From Aquisphaera giovannonii (lineage in GTDB: Bacteria > Planctomycetota > Planctomycetia > Isosphaerales > Isosphaeraceae), in the NCBI RefSeq assembly GCF_008087625.1, contig NZ_CP042997.1, positions 2,976,001-3,040,000 of the forward strand: a DNA stretch of 64,000 nt, given 5' to 3'. Below are positions 52,337 to 60,891 of this stretch, piece after piece (within the stretch, counting starts at the first letter, position 1; every line of letters begins with the position of its first letter). The position numbers and the translations under genes were made by a program. The notes beneath the pieces are model-generated. The model did no database searches. It saw only the letters and a list, made by a program, of their open reading frames with translations, and was not told the origin of the DNA.

Positions 52337-53296
52337 ATGCCGCCCCGTGCGCGAATCCAAAGAGGTTTCACGCTGATCGAGCTCCTGGTCGTTATCGCCA
52401 TCATCGCCGTCCTGATCGCCCTGCTGCTCCCGGCCGTGCAGGCGGCGCGGGAGGCGGCCCGCCGGATCCAGTGCGTGAACAACCTGAAGCAGATCGGCCT
52501 GGCGTTGCACAACTATCACGAGTCCCGCGGGGCGCTGCCCGGCGCGGACATGGTGTTCAATGTCACCGAGCTGTCTGCCCTGACCATGCTCCTGCCGATG
52601 ATGGAGCAGACGAACGTCTACAACTCGATCAACTTCTCCTTCAACTACCAGGATCCGAACAATACGACGGCCATGTACACCGCCGTCAGCCAGTTCATCT
52701 GCCCGTCCGACCAGAGCCCTCCGCTCCCGGCCCTGGGGGCGCAGACGAACTACATGGCGGACATGGGCAGCGGCATCGTCTGGCAAGCGCCCATCGGCCC
52801 CAACGTCGGGATGCCCATGCCCAACGGCGTCTTCCACGGCGACGTGTCGAACAAGTTCTCGGCGATCACCGACGGGCTGTCCAACACCGCCTTCTTCAGC
52901 GAGCGAATCCTGGCCGATGGAAACAACGCGATCGTCAGCCCGATCGCCGACGTCTTCTTCTCGCCGCTGGCCCCGACGGACGTCGAGACGGCCTACCAGA
53001 TGTGCCAGGCGGTGAACATCAACGACCTGAACAATCAGTTCCCCCTGTTCATGGGCGCCCCGTGGCTTTGCGGCCAGCACATCTTCACCCACGCCTCCAC
53101 GCCGAATTCGCGATCGTGCGGTTTCTTCGTCGCGCTGCGAGCGGTCATGCCGCCCAGCAGCTACCACCCGGGCGGCGTGAACGTGCTCTTCGGCGACGGC
53201 TCGGTGAAGTACATCAAGAACAACATCGACCGGCAGGTCTGGCGGGCCCTCGGCACGATCGCCGGCGGCGAGGTCGTCAGCGCGGACAGCTACTGA
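52337..53296 (+). CDS. DUF1559 (SBP_bac_10) prepilin-like exported protein
   Basis: A 319-residue protein with a class III/type IV prepilin-like N-terminus: [20 protein letters not shown] after a basic leader, with the Glu at position 5 of the hydrophobic segment. DUF1559 marks follow: [44 protein letters not shown] and the C-terminal [17 protein letters not shown]. Planctomycete genomes encode tens of these; they are thought to form type II pseudopili or surface appendages, function unproven. GGGAGAG precedes the ATG at 52337. The next gene, 13 bp downstream, is its usual small lipoprotein partner. Confidence 0.9.
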   Translation: MPPRARIQRGFTLIELLVVIAIIAVLIALLLPAVQAAREAARRIQCVNNLKQIGLALHNYHESRGALPGADMVFNVTELSALTMLLPMMEQTNVYNSINFSFNYQDPNNTTAMYTAVSQFICPSDQSPPLPALGAQTNYMADMGSGIVWQAPIGPNVGMPMPNGVFHGDVSNKFSAITDGLSNTAFFSERILADGNNAIVSPIADVFFSPLAPTDVETAYQMCQAVNINDLNNQFPLFMGAPWLCGQHIFTHASTPNSRSCGFFVALRAVMPPSSYHPGGVNVLFGDGSVKYIKNNIDRQVWRALGTIAGGEVVSADSY

Positions 53297-53309
53297 CACG
53301 GGGGTGACC

Positions 53310-53717
53310 ATGATCGCCATGACTCGAATCGACGGCGGACGTAGGTTCGCCGCCCTCGCATGCCTCGCGATGGCGGCATCGCTCGGCGCGTCCGGCTGTT
53401 CCGGCGGCTCCGCACACGAGGTGGACCCGTCCAGGGCACGCGATGCCCTGGTGACCGCGTTGGACGCCTGGAAGCGCGGGGAGGACTCGAAGAGCATCCC
53501 TGCGATGACGATCCAGGACTTGGACTGGCAACGCGGCGCGAAGCTCGAGGGCTACGAGATCCTGGGCGAAGGCCAGTCCAAGGGCGCCAACCTGAGCGTC
53601 CAGGTTAAGCTGAAGATAGCCGCCGCGCCGGGCAAGAAGGCGGTCGAGAAGCCTGTCTATTACCTCGTCGGCACCAGCCCTTCGGTCACCGTGTTCCGAG
53701 ACACCCTCCGGCGTTAA
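53310..53717 (+). CDS. Small lipoprotein following the DUF1559 gene
   Basis: A 135-residue protein with a signal sequence ending in the lipobox GASGC, then a Gly/Ser linker and a compact mature domain (LVTALDAWKRGED, AKLEGYEILGEG, NLSVQVKLKIAAA, VYYLVGTSPSVTVF). It lies directly after the DUF1559 gene (13 bp), a common planctomycete pairing, and is probably co-transcribed. The ATG at 53310 is chosen; a GTG six bases upstream is equally possible. Function unknown. Confidence 0.75.
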   Translation: MIAMTRIDGGRRFAALACLAMAASLGASGCSGGSAHEVDPSRARDALVTALDAWKRGEDSKSIPAMTIQDLDWQRGAKLEGYEILGEGQSKGANLSVQVKLKIAAAPGKKAVEKPVYYLVGTSPSVTVFRDTLRR

Positions 53718-53807
53718 GCCGCCCGGCTTCGCGGAGTGAGGCCAGGGACGGCCCGTCGAGACAATGGCCTTCTCCCTTTTCCACCCGATCCTGAGGGGAA
53801 CGATTCC

Positions 53808-55058
53808 ATGATTCCCAGGTACACGAGCCTCCTGAGCGTGACCGCCGTCCTCGCGGCGGTCGCCTCCTCCGCCTCGGCCGACGAGCCCAAGCGACCCGCG
53901 GCCTCCGCTCCCGCCGCCGTCTCGCCGACGGGCCCCGCGAATGCCGAGGCGGCCGAGATCATCAAGGCCCTGAGTGCGGCGTGGCCGGACCGGCCCGAGT
54001 GGCTGGACATGTACACGGCCATCCTCGACGACGAGGAGATGGGGCCGCAGTACGGCTGGTTCCGGTCCGCGGTCACCCAGTCCCGCTACGGCTGGGACGC
54101 GACGCGCAAGCGCTACGACAAGGATGGGGACGCGAAGATCGCCCGCAACGAGTTCCCCGGCCGGGACGCCGACTTCGCCCGCCTGGACCTCGACCGTGAC
54201 GGTGCCGTCACGAAGGATGACTTCGACAAGGCCGCCGCGCCGGTCGGCGCCTCGCCCGGCCTGATGCTCTTCTCCCGAGCCGACCGCGACGGCAACGGCA
54301 AGGTGACCCGGGAGGAGATCGATCGGTTCTTCAAGGCCGCGGACACCGACGGCCACGGCTTCCTCACGCGGTCGGACCTGGAGGCGGCCCTCCCCATGCC
54401 CTCTCCCTCCCGGGCCATGTCCCCCGGCGACCGGCCGAACAAGGCGATGCTGATCCGGGGGCTCTTCAAGCAGGAGGTCGGCTCGCTCCAGCCCGGCCCG
54501 AAGCTCGACGAGACCGCCCCCGACTTCACGCTGCGGACGAATGACGGGAAGTCCGAGGTCACGCTGTCGAAGCTGGTCGGCCCGAAGCCGGTCGTGCTCA
54601 TCTTCGGCAACTTCACGTGCGGGCCGTTCCGGAGCCACGCCGGGAACTTCGAGAAGCTCTACCGCCGCTACGGCGACCGTGCGAACTTCGTCATGGTTTA
54701 CGTCCGGGAGGCCCACCCGACCGACGGCTGGCGGATGGAGAGCAACGACCGCCTGGGCGTCTCCACGGCCCAGCCGACGACGTACGACGAGCGCGTGGGC
54801 GTCGCCCAGCGGTGCGGCAAGCTGCTCGGCCTGGGCTTCCCGATGCTCGTGGACAGCATCGACGACGCCGTGGGGGCCCGCTACAGCGGCATGCCCGGCC
54901 GGTTCTACCTGATCGACCGCCAGGGCAAGGTCGCCTTCAAGAACGGCCGCGGCCCCTACGGCTTCAAGCACGACGAGCTCGAGCAGGCCCTGGTGCTCCT
55001 GCTCCAGGATGAGGAGTCGCGGGCGAGCGCCGGCGGGTCTCAGGCGGCCAGTCGTTGA
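53808..55058 (+). CDS. Exported EF-hand protein fused to iodothyronine-deiodinase-like (thioredoxin-fold) domain
   Basis: A 416-residue exported protein. After a signal peptide (residues 1-24) come four EF-hand loops: YDKDGDAKIARNEF, LDLDRDGAVTKDDF, RADRDGNGKVTREE and ADTDGHGFLTRSDL. Then comes a thioredoxin-like domain (about 225-405) with IFGNFTCGPFRSHAGNFEKL and NFVMVYVREAHPTDGW, matching the type I deiodinase family, with Cys271 where vertebrate enzymes have selenocysteine. The role is unknown; a redox or binding role sensitive to calcium is inferred. GAGGGGAA precedes the ATG at 53808. It converges on ymdB. Confidence 0.85.
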   Translation: MIPRYTSLLSVTAVLAAVASSASADEPKRPAASAPAAVSPTGPANAEAAEIIKALSAAWPDRPEWLDMYTAILDDEEMGPQYGWFRSAVTQSRYGWDATRKRYDKDGDAKIARNEFPGRDADFARLDLDRDGAVTKDDFDKAAAPVGASPGLMLFSRADRDGNGKVTREEIDRFFKAADTDGHGFLTRSDLEAALPMPSPSRAMSPGDRPNKAMLIRGLFKQEVGSLQPGPKLDETAPDFTLRTNDGKSEVTLSKLVGPKPVVLIFGNFTCGPFRSHAGNFEKLYRRYGDRANFVMVYVREAHPTDGWRMESNDRLGVSTAQPTTYDERVGVAQRCGKLLGLGFPMLVDSIDDAVGARYSGMPGRFYLIDRQGKVAFKNGRGPYGFKHDELEQALVLLLQDEESRASAGGSQAASR

Positions 55059-55121
55059 TGGCAGGTGAGGCCGGCCGAGTCGCGGGAGCCGGCCGCAACG
55101 TCCCCGACCGCGAGCCCGGCC

Positions 55122-55982
55122 TCAACCCCGAAGCGGCTCGCTCGCGGGGGAGGGGCCGGTGCCGTCCCCGGATTCGGTGAGCATCTTCTGCACGTCCTGC
55201 TGGGAGAGGCTCACCCGCTGGATCGAGAGGGCGCGCCCCGTCACCGGGTCCACGGTGACGAGGGCTCCGTTCAGGCGAGGGTCGCCGGTGGCGACGTCGA
55301 AGTAGCAGGGGACCTGGCTGAGTGTGGCGCTCAGGACGCGGTCGTAGCGGCGGCCGAGGATCGAGTCGTGCGGGCCGGTCATGCCCACGTCGCACTGGAA
55401 GGCCGTCCCCTGCTTGAGGATCTGCTCGTCGGCCGTGGCGACGTGCGTGTGGGTGCCGAGCACCGCGGAGACCCGGCCGTCGAGGTAACGCGCCAGGAGC
55501 TGCTTGTCGCTCGTGGCCTCGGCGTGGACGTCCACGACGACGACCTTCGCCGTGCCCCCGAGCCGCTCGAGGAGCCGGTCGCAGGCCGTGAACGGGGAGT
55601 CCACGGGCTTCATGTAGGTCCGCCCGAGGACGGTGAAGACCGCCACGAGCGTGCCGTCGCGTGCCTGGACGAGGGCCATCTCCGCCCCGGGGGACTCGGT
55701 GGGGAAGTTGGCCGGTCGGACGACCGCGTCGGAGCGCTCGAAAATCTGGAAGATCTCGTCCTTCCGGTAGACGTGGTCGCCCATCGTCATCACGTCCACG
55801 CCGGCATCCGCGAGCTCCTCGTAGCAGCGGAGGGTGAGCCCGGAGCCGCCCGCGGAGTTCTCCGCGTTGCAGACGACCAGCCCGAGGCCCCAGCGGGGGA
55901 TGAGCCGGGGCAGCGCCTGGGACACGATCTTCCGGCCCGGCGAGCCCACGACGTCGCCGATGAACAGGATCTTGAGCGCCAT
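55122..55982 (-). CDS. ymdB: TIGR00282/YmdB family metallophosphoesterase
   Basis: A 286-residue cytoplasmic protein. The calcineurin-like metal motifs are ILFIGDVVGSPGRK, VCNAENSAGG (Asn and Glu ligands), MTMGDHVYRK, VDVHAEATSDK and LGTHTHVATADEQ, the exact order for YmdB. YmdB hydrolyses 2',3'-cyclic nucleotides and affects RNA turnover and development in Bacillus. It sits 32 bp downstream of rny on the same strand, the classical rny-ymdB pairing. The ATG at 55982 has a weak ribosome-binding site, consistent with coupled translation. Confidence 0.92.
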   Translation of the reverse strand: MALKILFIGDVVGSPGRKIVSQALPRLIPRWGLGLVVCNAENSAGGSGLTLRCYEELADAGVDVMTMGDHVYRKDEIFQIFERSDAVVRPANFPTESPGAEMALVQARDGTLVAVFTVLGRTYMKPVDSPFTACDRLLERLGGTAKVVVVDVHAEATSDKQLLARYLDGRVSAVLGTHTHVATADEQILKQGTAFQCDVGMTGPHDSILGRRYDRVLSATLSQVPCYFDVATGDPRLNGALVTVDPVTGRALSIQRVSLSQQDVQKMLTESGDGTGPSPASEPLRG

Positions 55983-56014
55983 GCCTGGCTCGCTTTCGTC
56001 TTCGTGTCGCGGGC

Positions 56015-57571
56015 TCAGCGGGCGAACTCCACCGCGCGGGTCTCGCGGAGGACGGTGACCTTCACCTCGCCGGGGTACGTCAACTGCTCCTGGATCGCCC
56101 GGGCGACGTCGCGGCAGAGGGCGGCCGCGGCGGCGTCGTCGACGAGCTGGCTGTCCACCAGGACGCGGACCTCGCGGCCGGCCTGGATCGCATACGCGTG
56201 CTCGACGCCCGGGAAGCCGAGCGCCAGGGCCTCCAGCTCCTCGAGCCGGCGGACGTATTTGTCCAGCGTCTCGCGGCGGGCACCCGGGCGGCTCGCGCTG
56301 ATGGCATCGGCCGCGGCGACGAGCACGGTGTAGGGCCGGTCCACGCGGAGATCGTCGTGGTGCCCGAGCGCCGCGTGCACGACCTCCGGGCCCTCGCCGT
56401 ACCGCCGGGCGAGCTCCGCGCCGACGGCGGGGTGGCCGCCCTCCATCTCGTGGTCGGCGGCCTTGCCGATGTCGTGCAGCAGGCCGCAGCGCCGTCCGAG
56501 CGCCCCGTCGAGGCCGATCTCCTCCGCCATCATCCCGGTCAGGAAACCGACCTCGATCGAGTGGCGGAGGACATTCTGGGAATAGCTCGTGCGGAACTTC
56601 AGCCGTCCCAGGTAGTCCAGCAGCTTCTCGTGCAACTCCGGCACGTCCGCCTCGCTCGCCGCCTCGCGGCCGAGCCTGCGGATGTGCTCCTCCATCTCCT
56701 CGCGGGTCTCCTGGACGATCTCCTCGATCCGCGTCGGGTGGATGCGGCCGTCCTGGATGAGCTTCTCGAGGGCCACCTTGGCGATCTCGCGCCGGACGCT
56801 GTCGAACCCCGTCACGACGACCACGCCGGGGGTGTCGTCCACGATCACGTCCACGCCCGTGGCCTTCTCGAAGGCCCGGATGTTCCGGCCCTCGCGGCCG
56901 ATGATCCGCCCCTTCATCTCGTCGCTCGGGATGTCGACCGTGCTGACCGTCACCTCCGCGGTGTGCGACGCGGCATACCGCTGGATCGCGGTCGTGAGGA
57001 TCTCCCGGGACCTCTGCTGGCAGGTCTCGCGCGCCGCGGACTCGTGCTGCATGATGAGCGTCCCGACGTCCGAGGCGAGCTCCTCCCGGACCCGCCGCAG
57101 CAGCAGGTCGCGGGCCTCCTCGAGGCTCATCCGGCCGATCCGGTGGAGGGCCTCGCGCTGATCGCTGATGAGCTCGCGGACCTCCTGCTGCCTCTTCTGG
57201 AGCTCCTCGTGCTGGTCCGCCAGGGTCCGCTGCATGACCTCGAAGTCGCGCTCCTTCCTGCCGATCAGCTCCAGCTTCTGGTCGAGGAGGTCGCTCCGCT
57301 TTTCCAGCCGGCGCTCCTGCTCGCGGGCCTCCTTGCGGGCCTGGTCGACCTCCCGGTCCAGCTCCTGCCGCTGCTGGAAGGCGGCCTCCTTGGCCGCGAG
57401 CTCGGCCTGGAGTCGGATGGCGTCGGCCTCGCGGTGGGCGCTGGAGATGATCTGGTCGGCGAGGCCGCGAGCGGTCTGGGCGCGCAGGCGGCCGAGGACA
57501 TAGGAGCCGGCGAGCGAGCCGGCCATCCCCAGGATCACCCCGATGAGTCCCCCGTTGATCGTTCCGTCCAC
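56015..57571 (-). CDS. rny: Ribonuclease Y
   Basis: A 518-residue membrane-anchored endoribonuclease that starts mRNA decay. An N-terminal membrane helix ([17 protein letters not shown]) is followed by a long charged coiled coil (about residues 30-190). A KH domain ([19 protein letters not shown]) and an HD domain with [10 protein letters not shown] and LGHHDD come next, then [17 protein letters not shown]. The length and domain order are complete. A GTG start at 57571 is used with only a weak ribosome-binding site. It is followed by ymdB. Confidence 0.94.
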   Translation of the reverse strand: MDGTINGGLIGVILGMAGSLAGSYVLGRLRAQTARGLADQIISSAHREADAIRLQAELAAKEAAFQQRQELDREVDQARKEAREQERRLEKRSDLLDQKLELIGRKERDFEVMQRTLADQHEELQKRQQEVRELISDQREALHRIGRMSLEEARDLLLRRVREELASDVGTLIMQHESAARETCQQRSREILTTAIQRYAASHTAEVTVSTVDIPSDEMKGRIIGREGRNIRAFEKATGVDVIVDDTPGVVVVTGFDSVRREIAKVALEKLIQDGRIHPTRIEEIVQETREEMEEHIRRLGREAASEADVPELHEKLLDYLGRLKFRTSYSQNVLRHSIEVGFLTGMMAEEIGLDGALGRRCGLLHDIGKAADHEMEGGHPAVGAELARRYGEGPEVVHAALGHHDDLRVDRPYTVLVAAADAISASRPGARRETLDKYVRRLEELEALALGFPGVEHAYAIQAGREVRVLVDSQLVDDAAAAALCRDVARAIQEQLTYPGEVKVTVLRETRAVEFAR

Positions 57572-58326
57572 GTCGCCGCCCGGCCTTTCGGTCCAGTTCG
57601 GGCTCGCACCGTGGCCCGTGCCGCCGCCCGGGGCGGGCGGGGCTTCGCGGCGGTCTGCCTGATTCGGGCGGGCGGAGCGGGGCGAGACGTCAAACGGGAC
57701 AGTTCTCGAGGCCGACGGGGCCGATGAGTCGAGCGGCCCGAGGAGGATCGTCGGGCCCGTCGGGGGGAGGCCGGCGGCCGACGAACCGCGTCCGGCCCCG
57801 AGAGGCCGGAGCGAGGACGGACCTCGCGGGGTATCCGGCGAGGAGCGGACCGCCCCTCGCCGCGGTGGCCGCGAGGATGCCCCGTGACCGGCGCGGACGA
57901 ATCGCCCTCACCAGCGACCAGAGCACCTCGACCCAGATCCACCAGGACGACACCGCCGTCACCTTCCCGGATAGTCGCGACCCAGCGACGGCCGCGATCA
58001 CGCTCTGAACATGTCCGCGCTTGAGATCCGCCCAGGTCCGATACGCCGCTCGCCAGGAGCACGTCGCCGGGGGCCGGACGGTGGAAAGCCAGGAAAATCT
58101 CTTGGGTCGCGAGGTTCGGCGGCCGTTGCGAGCACAGATCGGCCCGCGTCCGACCGCGATCCTCGCGCTGGGATCCCGATATCGCGAGATACCCGGACGT
58201 TATCCTAATCTACCAGAAGCACGCGGCCGGTCAATTCCCCGCCGCGATCGCGCCGGGGCGCACCGGAGGCGCGTCGCGTGCGTGGGCGTCGGCGAGGTGC
58301 CGTCGTCGGATGCCGGAGCTTCTGCC
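57572..58326. other. Long intergenic region (755 bp) upstream of rny and of a hydrolase gene
   Basis: This is a divergent region. No clear gene is seen. A minus-strand frame 57690-58001 (103 residues) contains one hydrophobic stretch but has a GTG start without ribosome-binding site and an Arg/Pro-rich tail, so it is not called. The hydrolase frame stays open to 58021, but its usable start is the GTG at 58327. Confidence 0.5.
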
Positions 58327-59178
58327 GTGAAACCGATCGAGGGCCGGAGCCCGCTTCTCACGTCTGGGTCATCGGCAGACCAAGTGCGAGGATGCCTCGT
58401 CCTGCACGGCCTGGGCGGAGGCCCTTACGAAGTCGATCCCCTGATCCAGGGGATGAGCGAATGCGGCTTCACGGTCCACGCCCCCATGCTGCCGGGGCAC
58501 GAAGGGCCGGGGCCTCGGATGCCGGCTTCCACCTGGCCGGAATGGGCGGCCGCCTCGGAGGCCGCATTCGACCTCCTGGCACGCGAGGCCTCTCCGGTCG
58601 CCGTGGTCGGATTCTCCACCGGAGGCACGCTCGCCCTGAGGCTCGCGACGACGCGCCCCGTGGCCCGCCTGGTGCTTCTGTCTCCGTTCCTGGAGATCCG
58701 ATACACCCGGTTGCTACCGGTGGCGGCGATTCGATACGTCCGTCCCCTGTCCCGCTTGATCCCGAGCCTGCCCAGGAGACGCCCCGCCGTCCGCGATCCG
58801 GAGAGCCTGCGCCGGGTCGTCGCCTCGGCTGGATTCCGGACCTTCAGCGTCCGAGCGGCCGCCAGCGCCCTGGAGCTGATCGAGGCGACTCGTCCGCTCT
58901 TGCCTGCCATCTCGGTGCCGACCCTGATCCTTCAGGGCGCCCTGGACTCGGTCGTCGAACCCCGCGGGGCACGGCGGATCCTGGAGGAGCTGGGCTCGGA
59001 CTGGAAGCGGCTCCTCACCCTTCCTTCGTCGGACCACCTCATTGCGCTCGACCGCGAGCGGGACGTGGTGCGGCGGGAGGTCGTCGCCTTCCTACGCGGC
59101 GACCCCGGACTCCGGGGCGGAGAACCCTCGTCAACCCGCCCGCAGGCGAGCCCGAGCCAGGGCATCCGCCAGGAATAG
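58327..59178 (+). CDS. Alpha/beta hydrolase (carboxylesterase/monoacylglycerol lipase-like, Est30 type)
   Basis: A 283-residue soluble hydrolase. CLVLHGLGGGPYEVDPL is the oxyanion-hole region, VVGFSTGGTLALRLA has the nucleophile Ser in GFSTGG, the acid is in LILQGALDSVVEP and the His in SSDHLIALDRE, a complete triad. The short cap (YTRLLPVAAIRYVRPLSRL) resembles Est30-like carboxylesterases. The GTG at 58327 with GGAG eight bases upstream fits a normal-length enzyme, while the longer open frame upstream is Arg-rich. The last 48 bp overlap the convergent membrane-protein gene. The substrate is unknown. Confidence 0.78.
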   Translation: MKPIEGRSPLLTSGSSADQVRGCLVLHGLGGGPYEVDPLIQGMSECGFTVHAPMLPGHEGPGPRMPASTWPEWAAASEAAFDLLAREASPVAVVGFSTGGTLALRLATTRPVARLVLLSPFLEIRYTRLLPVAAIRYVRPLSRLIPSLPRRRPAVRDPESLRRVVASAGFRTFSVRAAASALELIEATRPLLPAISVPTLILQGALDSVVEPRGARRILEELGSDWKRLLTLPSSDHLIALDRERDVVRREVVAFLRGDPGLRGGEPSSTRPQASPSQGIRQE

Positions 59179-59493
59179 GAGCCCGAGGAGGAAGCATGGG
59201 CCCGCGATCGCGACATACCACGTCCAGTGGCCCCTGCCCCAGACCATGGCGATGTACGACGCCCCGAGCCCGCCGAAGAGCAGGGCGCCTGCCCCGGGCC
59301 ATCGCCACGAGATCGCCACGGCGACGAGGGCAAACGCGGCGGGAATCAGGTGAATGATCAACTCCAGGAGGGTCTCCAGGAGACCGTGCGTCTCGTCGAA
59401 GACGTCGAGGGCGAACATCGCGACGAAGAGGACGAATCCGCATCCGAGGACACGGGGGGTCCAGTGGAGGATCGCGCCCCAGGCGGGGTTCAT
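59131..59493 (-). CDS. Small four-segment membrane protein
   Basis: A 120-residue protein with about four hydrophobic segments (VLGCGFVLFVAMFALDVF, LIPAAFALVAVAISW, GALLFGGLGASYIAMVWG and WYVAIAGPCFLLGLLFLA). It resembles small planctomycete or proteobacterial membrane proteins of unknown function. AAGGAG seven bases before the ATG at 59493 supports it. Its 3' end overlaps the alpha/beta hydrolase gene by 48 bp on the opposite strand. Confidence 0.68.
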   Translation of the reverse strand: MNPAWGAILHWTPRVLGCGFVLFVAMFALDVFDETHGLLETLLELIIHLIPAAFALVAVAISWRWPGAGALLFGGLGASYIAMVWGRGHWTWYVAIAGPCFLLGLLFLADALARARLRAG

Positions 59494-59643
59494 GGCCAGC
59501 TCCTTTCCGCGAGAGTGCCGCACGGGTCGGCGGCCGGCGGACCTGGAGTCATCCCCGCGCTCGCGGGCGCCTGCCGTCCTATCTCCTTGATGCGCGAACC
59601 GACGCGGACCATGCCAGTCCCGTCATCGACCCCGGCGATGGGC

Positions 59644-60375
59644 TCAGCGGATCGTCCTCGATCCCGCCGGCCGCCGAGTGAGCTGCCGGTCATCGAACAT
59701 CTTTCTCAAGGTCTTGGAGAACAGCGAGCGATCGCGGAAGAGGCCTTCGGAGACCCGAAGCTCGATCAGCTTGAGGTCTCGCTGCAATTCGGCCAGTCGT
59801 CGGACGTCGACCCTCGCCTGGTCGAACTCCTCGCGGGCCTCCTCGATCAGGTCCAGCACACGCCGGATGTCGCCCTTCCCGGCGAGGCGGAGCTTCCTGC
59901 GCTGGGCGTCCGAGAGCGCGAACATGGCCTCGACCTCGCGCAGCCGACTCTCGAGCAGCCTGTCGAGCTGTTCGCGGAATTTGGCCAGGCCGTCCCCGCC
60001 CCCGAAGGCCCAGTCGTCGAAGGAATCGTCCTGCGGGATGATCGGCGTGGGGGCGGGAGCCGCGGCGCCCGCCTCCGCGGGGGGCTCGACGACGATGGCC
60101 GGAGGTTGCGGGATGCGCTTCAGGTTGCGGCCGTCGGCCAGGATCGTCCACCGCAGGATCTCATTCCGGAACAGCCGGAGCCTGACGAGATCCACGCCCG
60201 TCGGCACGTCGCCGCCCGGGTTCGTCGCGAGGGTCAGCGGGTCTCTTCCCCCCTCGTCGAGGACCTCGCCCGATGCAGCGCGAAACCCGGTCGATGCGAG
60301 GACGAGTGACACGAGCACGGCCGACAGCCGCGCGTGCCCGTGACGCCTCCCCGAGAGAAATCGGTCGCCTGCCAT
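59644..60375 (-). CDS. Hypothetical exported helical protein
   Basis: A 243-residue protein. The N-terminal hydrophobic stretch (LSAVLVSLVLASTGF) after a basic region suggests a signal peptide. The C-terminal half is helical with FALSDAQRRKLRLAGKGDI and VLDLIEEAREEFDQARVDV, the DAQ-x-x-KL pattern again recalling LTxxQ-type proteins. The ATG at 60375 has GGGAG upstream; the frame continues upstream without support. No catalytic motif is seen. Confidence 0.65.
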   Translation of the reverse strand: MAGDRFLSGRRHGHARLSAVLVSLVLASTGFRAASGEVLDEGGRDPLTLATNPGGDVPTGVDLVRLRLFRNEILRWTILADGRNLKRIPQPPAIVVEPPAEAGAAAPAPTPIIPQDDSFDDWAFGGGDGLAKFREQLDRLLESRLREVEAMFALSDAQRRKLRLAGKGDIRRVLDLIEEAREEFDQARVDVRRLAELQRDLKLIELRVSEGLFRDRSLFSKTLRKMFDDRQLTRRPAGSRTIR

Positions 60376-60891
60376 GCCAACTCCCGGCCGAAGTCCATGC
60401 CCGAACCCCAATCTTAACCGATCCGGTGGGGCTGGCGAAGCCGGAGGCGACCGGGCGCGGCCGATCGCCAAGCCGGGCAGTCCTCGAGCGAACGGATGCC
60501 CCGCGTGATCCCGCGACGAACCGAATGCCTGCGGCGGCCGATGTCCGTGCTCGATGATCGCGCACGTCGCGGGCGGAGTGAACCTCATCCCTGGCGCGGG
60601 CGTCGGTGCAGGACGGTGGCCAGCCGTCATCTTCACTCCGGAGATCGGGCTATCGGTCTTCGGGCCTGCCGGAGGCTCGCGCGGAGTCGCCGGAAATCGG
60701 TGACATGGCGATGAGCCCGCCCGACGGACCTGGCAACCGGCTCCAGGCTTGAGATATACGACTGCCGGCCATCGGGCGAGCCGAGACGGGTATCGCCGAG
60801 GAGCCGAGGGTGCGAGGCGGGACATCGGACCGATCCCTATCGCGCAGGCGAACCCGCCGGCTGGATCGCCCTGTCCGATCTCCATCGCGGC
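60376..60891. other. Intergenic region (516 bp)
   Basis: It lies between two minus-strand genes. I see no convincing gene; open frames on both strands are Arg-rich and lack ribosome-binding sites. It should contain the promoter of the 59644-60375 gene. Confidence 0.45.

Noticed and set aside
57690-58001. A 103-residue minus-strand frame upstream of rny.
   Set aside because: GTG without a ribosome-binding site and an Arg/Pro-rich tail; one hydrophobic stretch alone is not enough.
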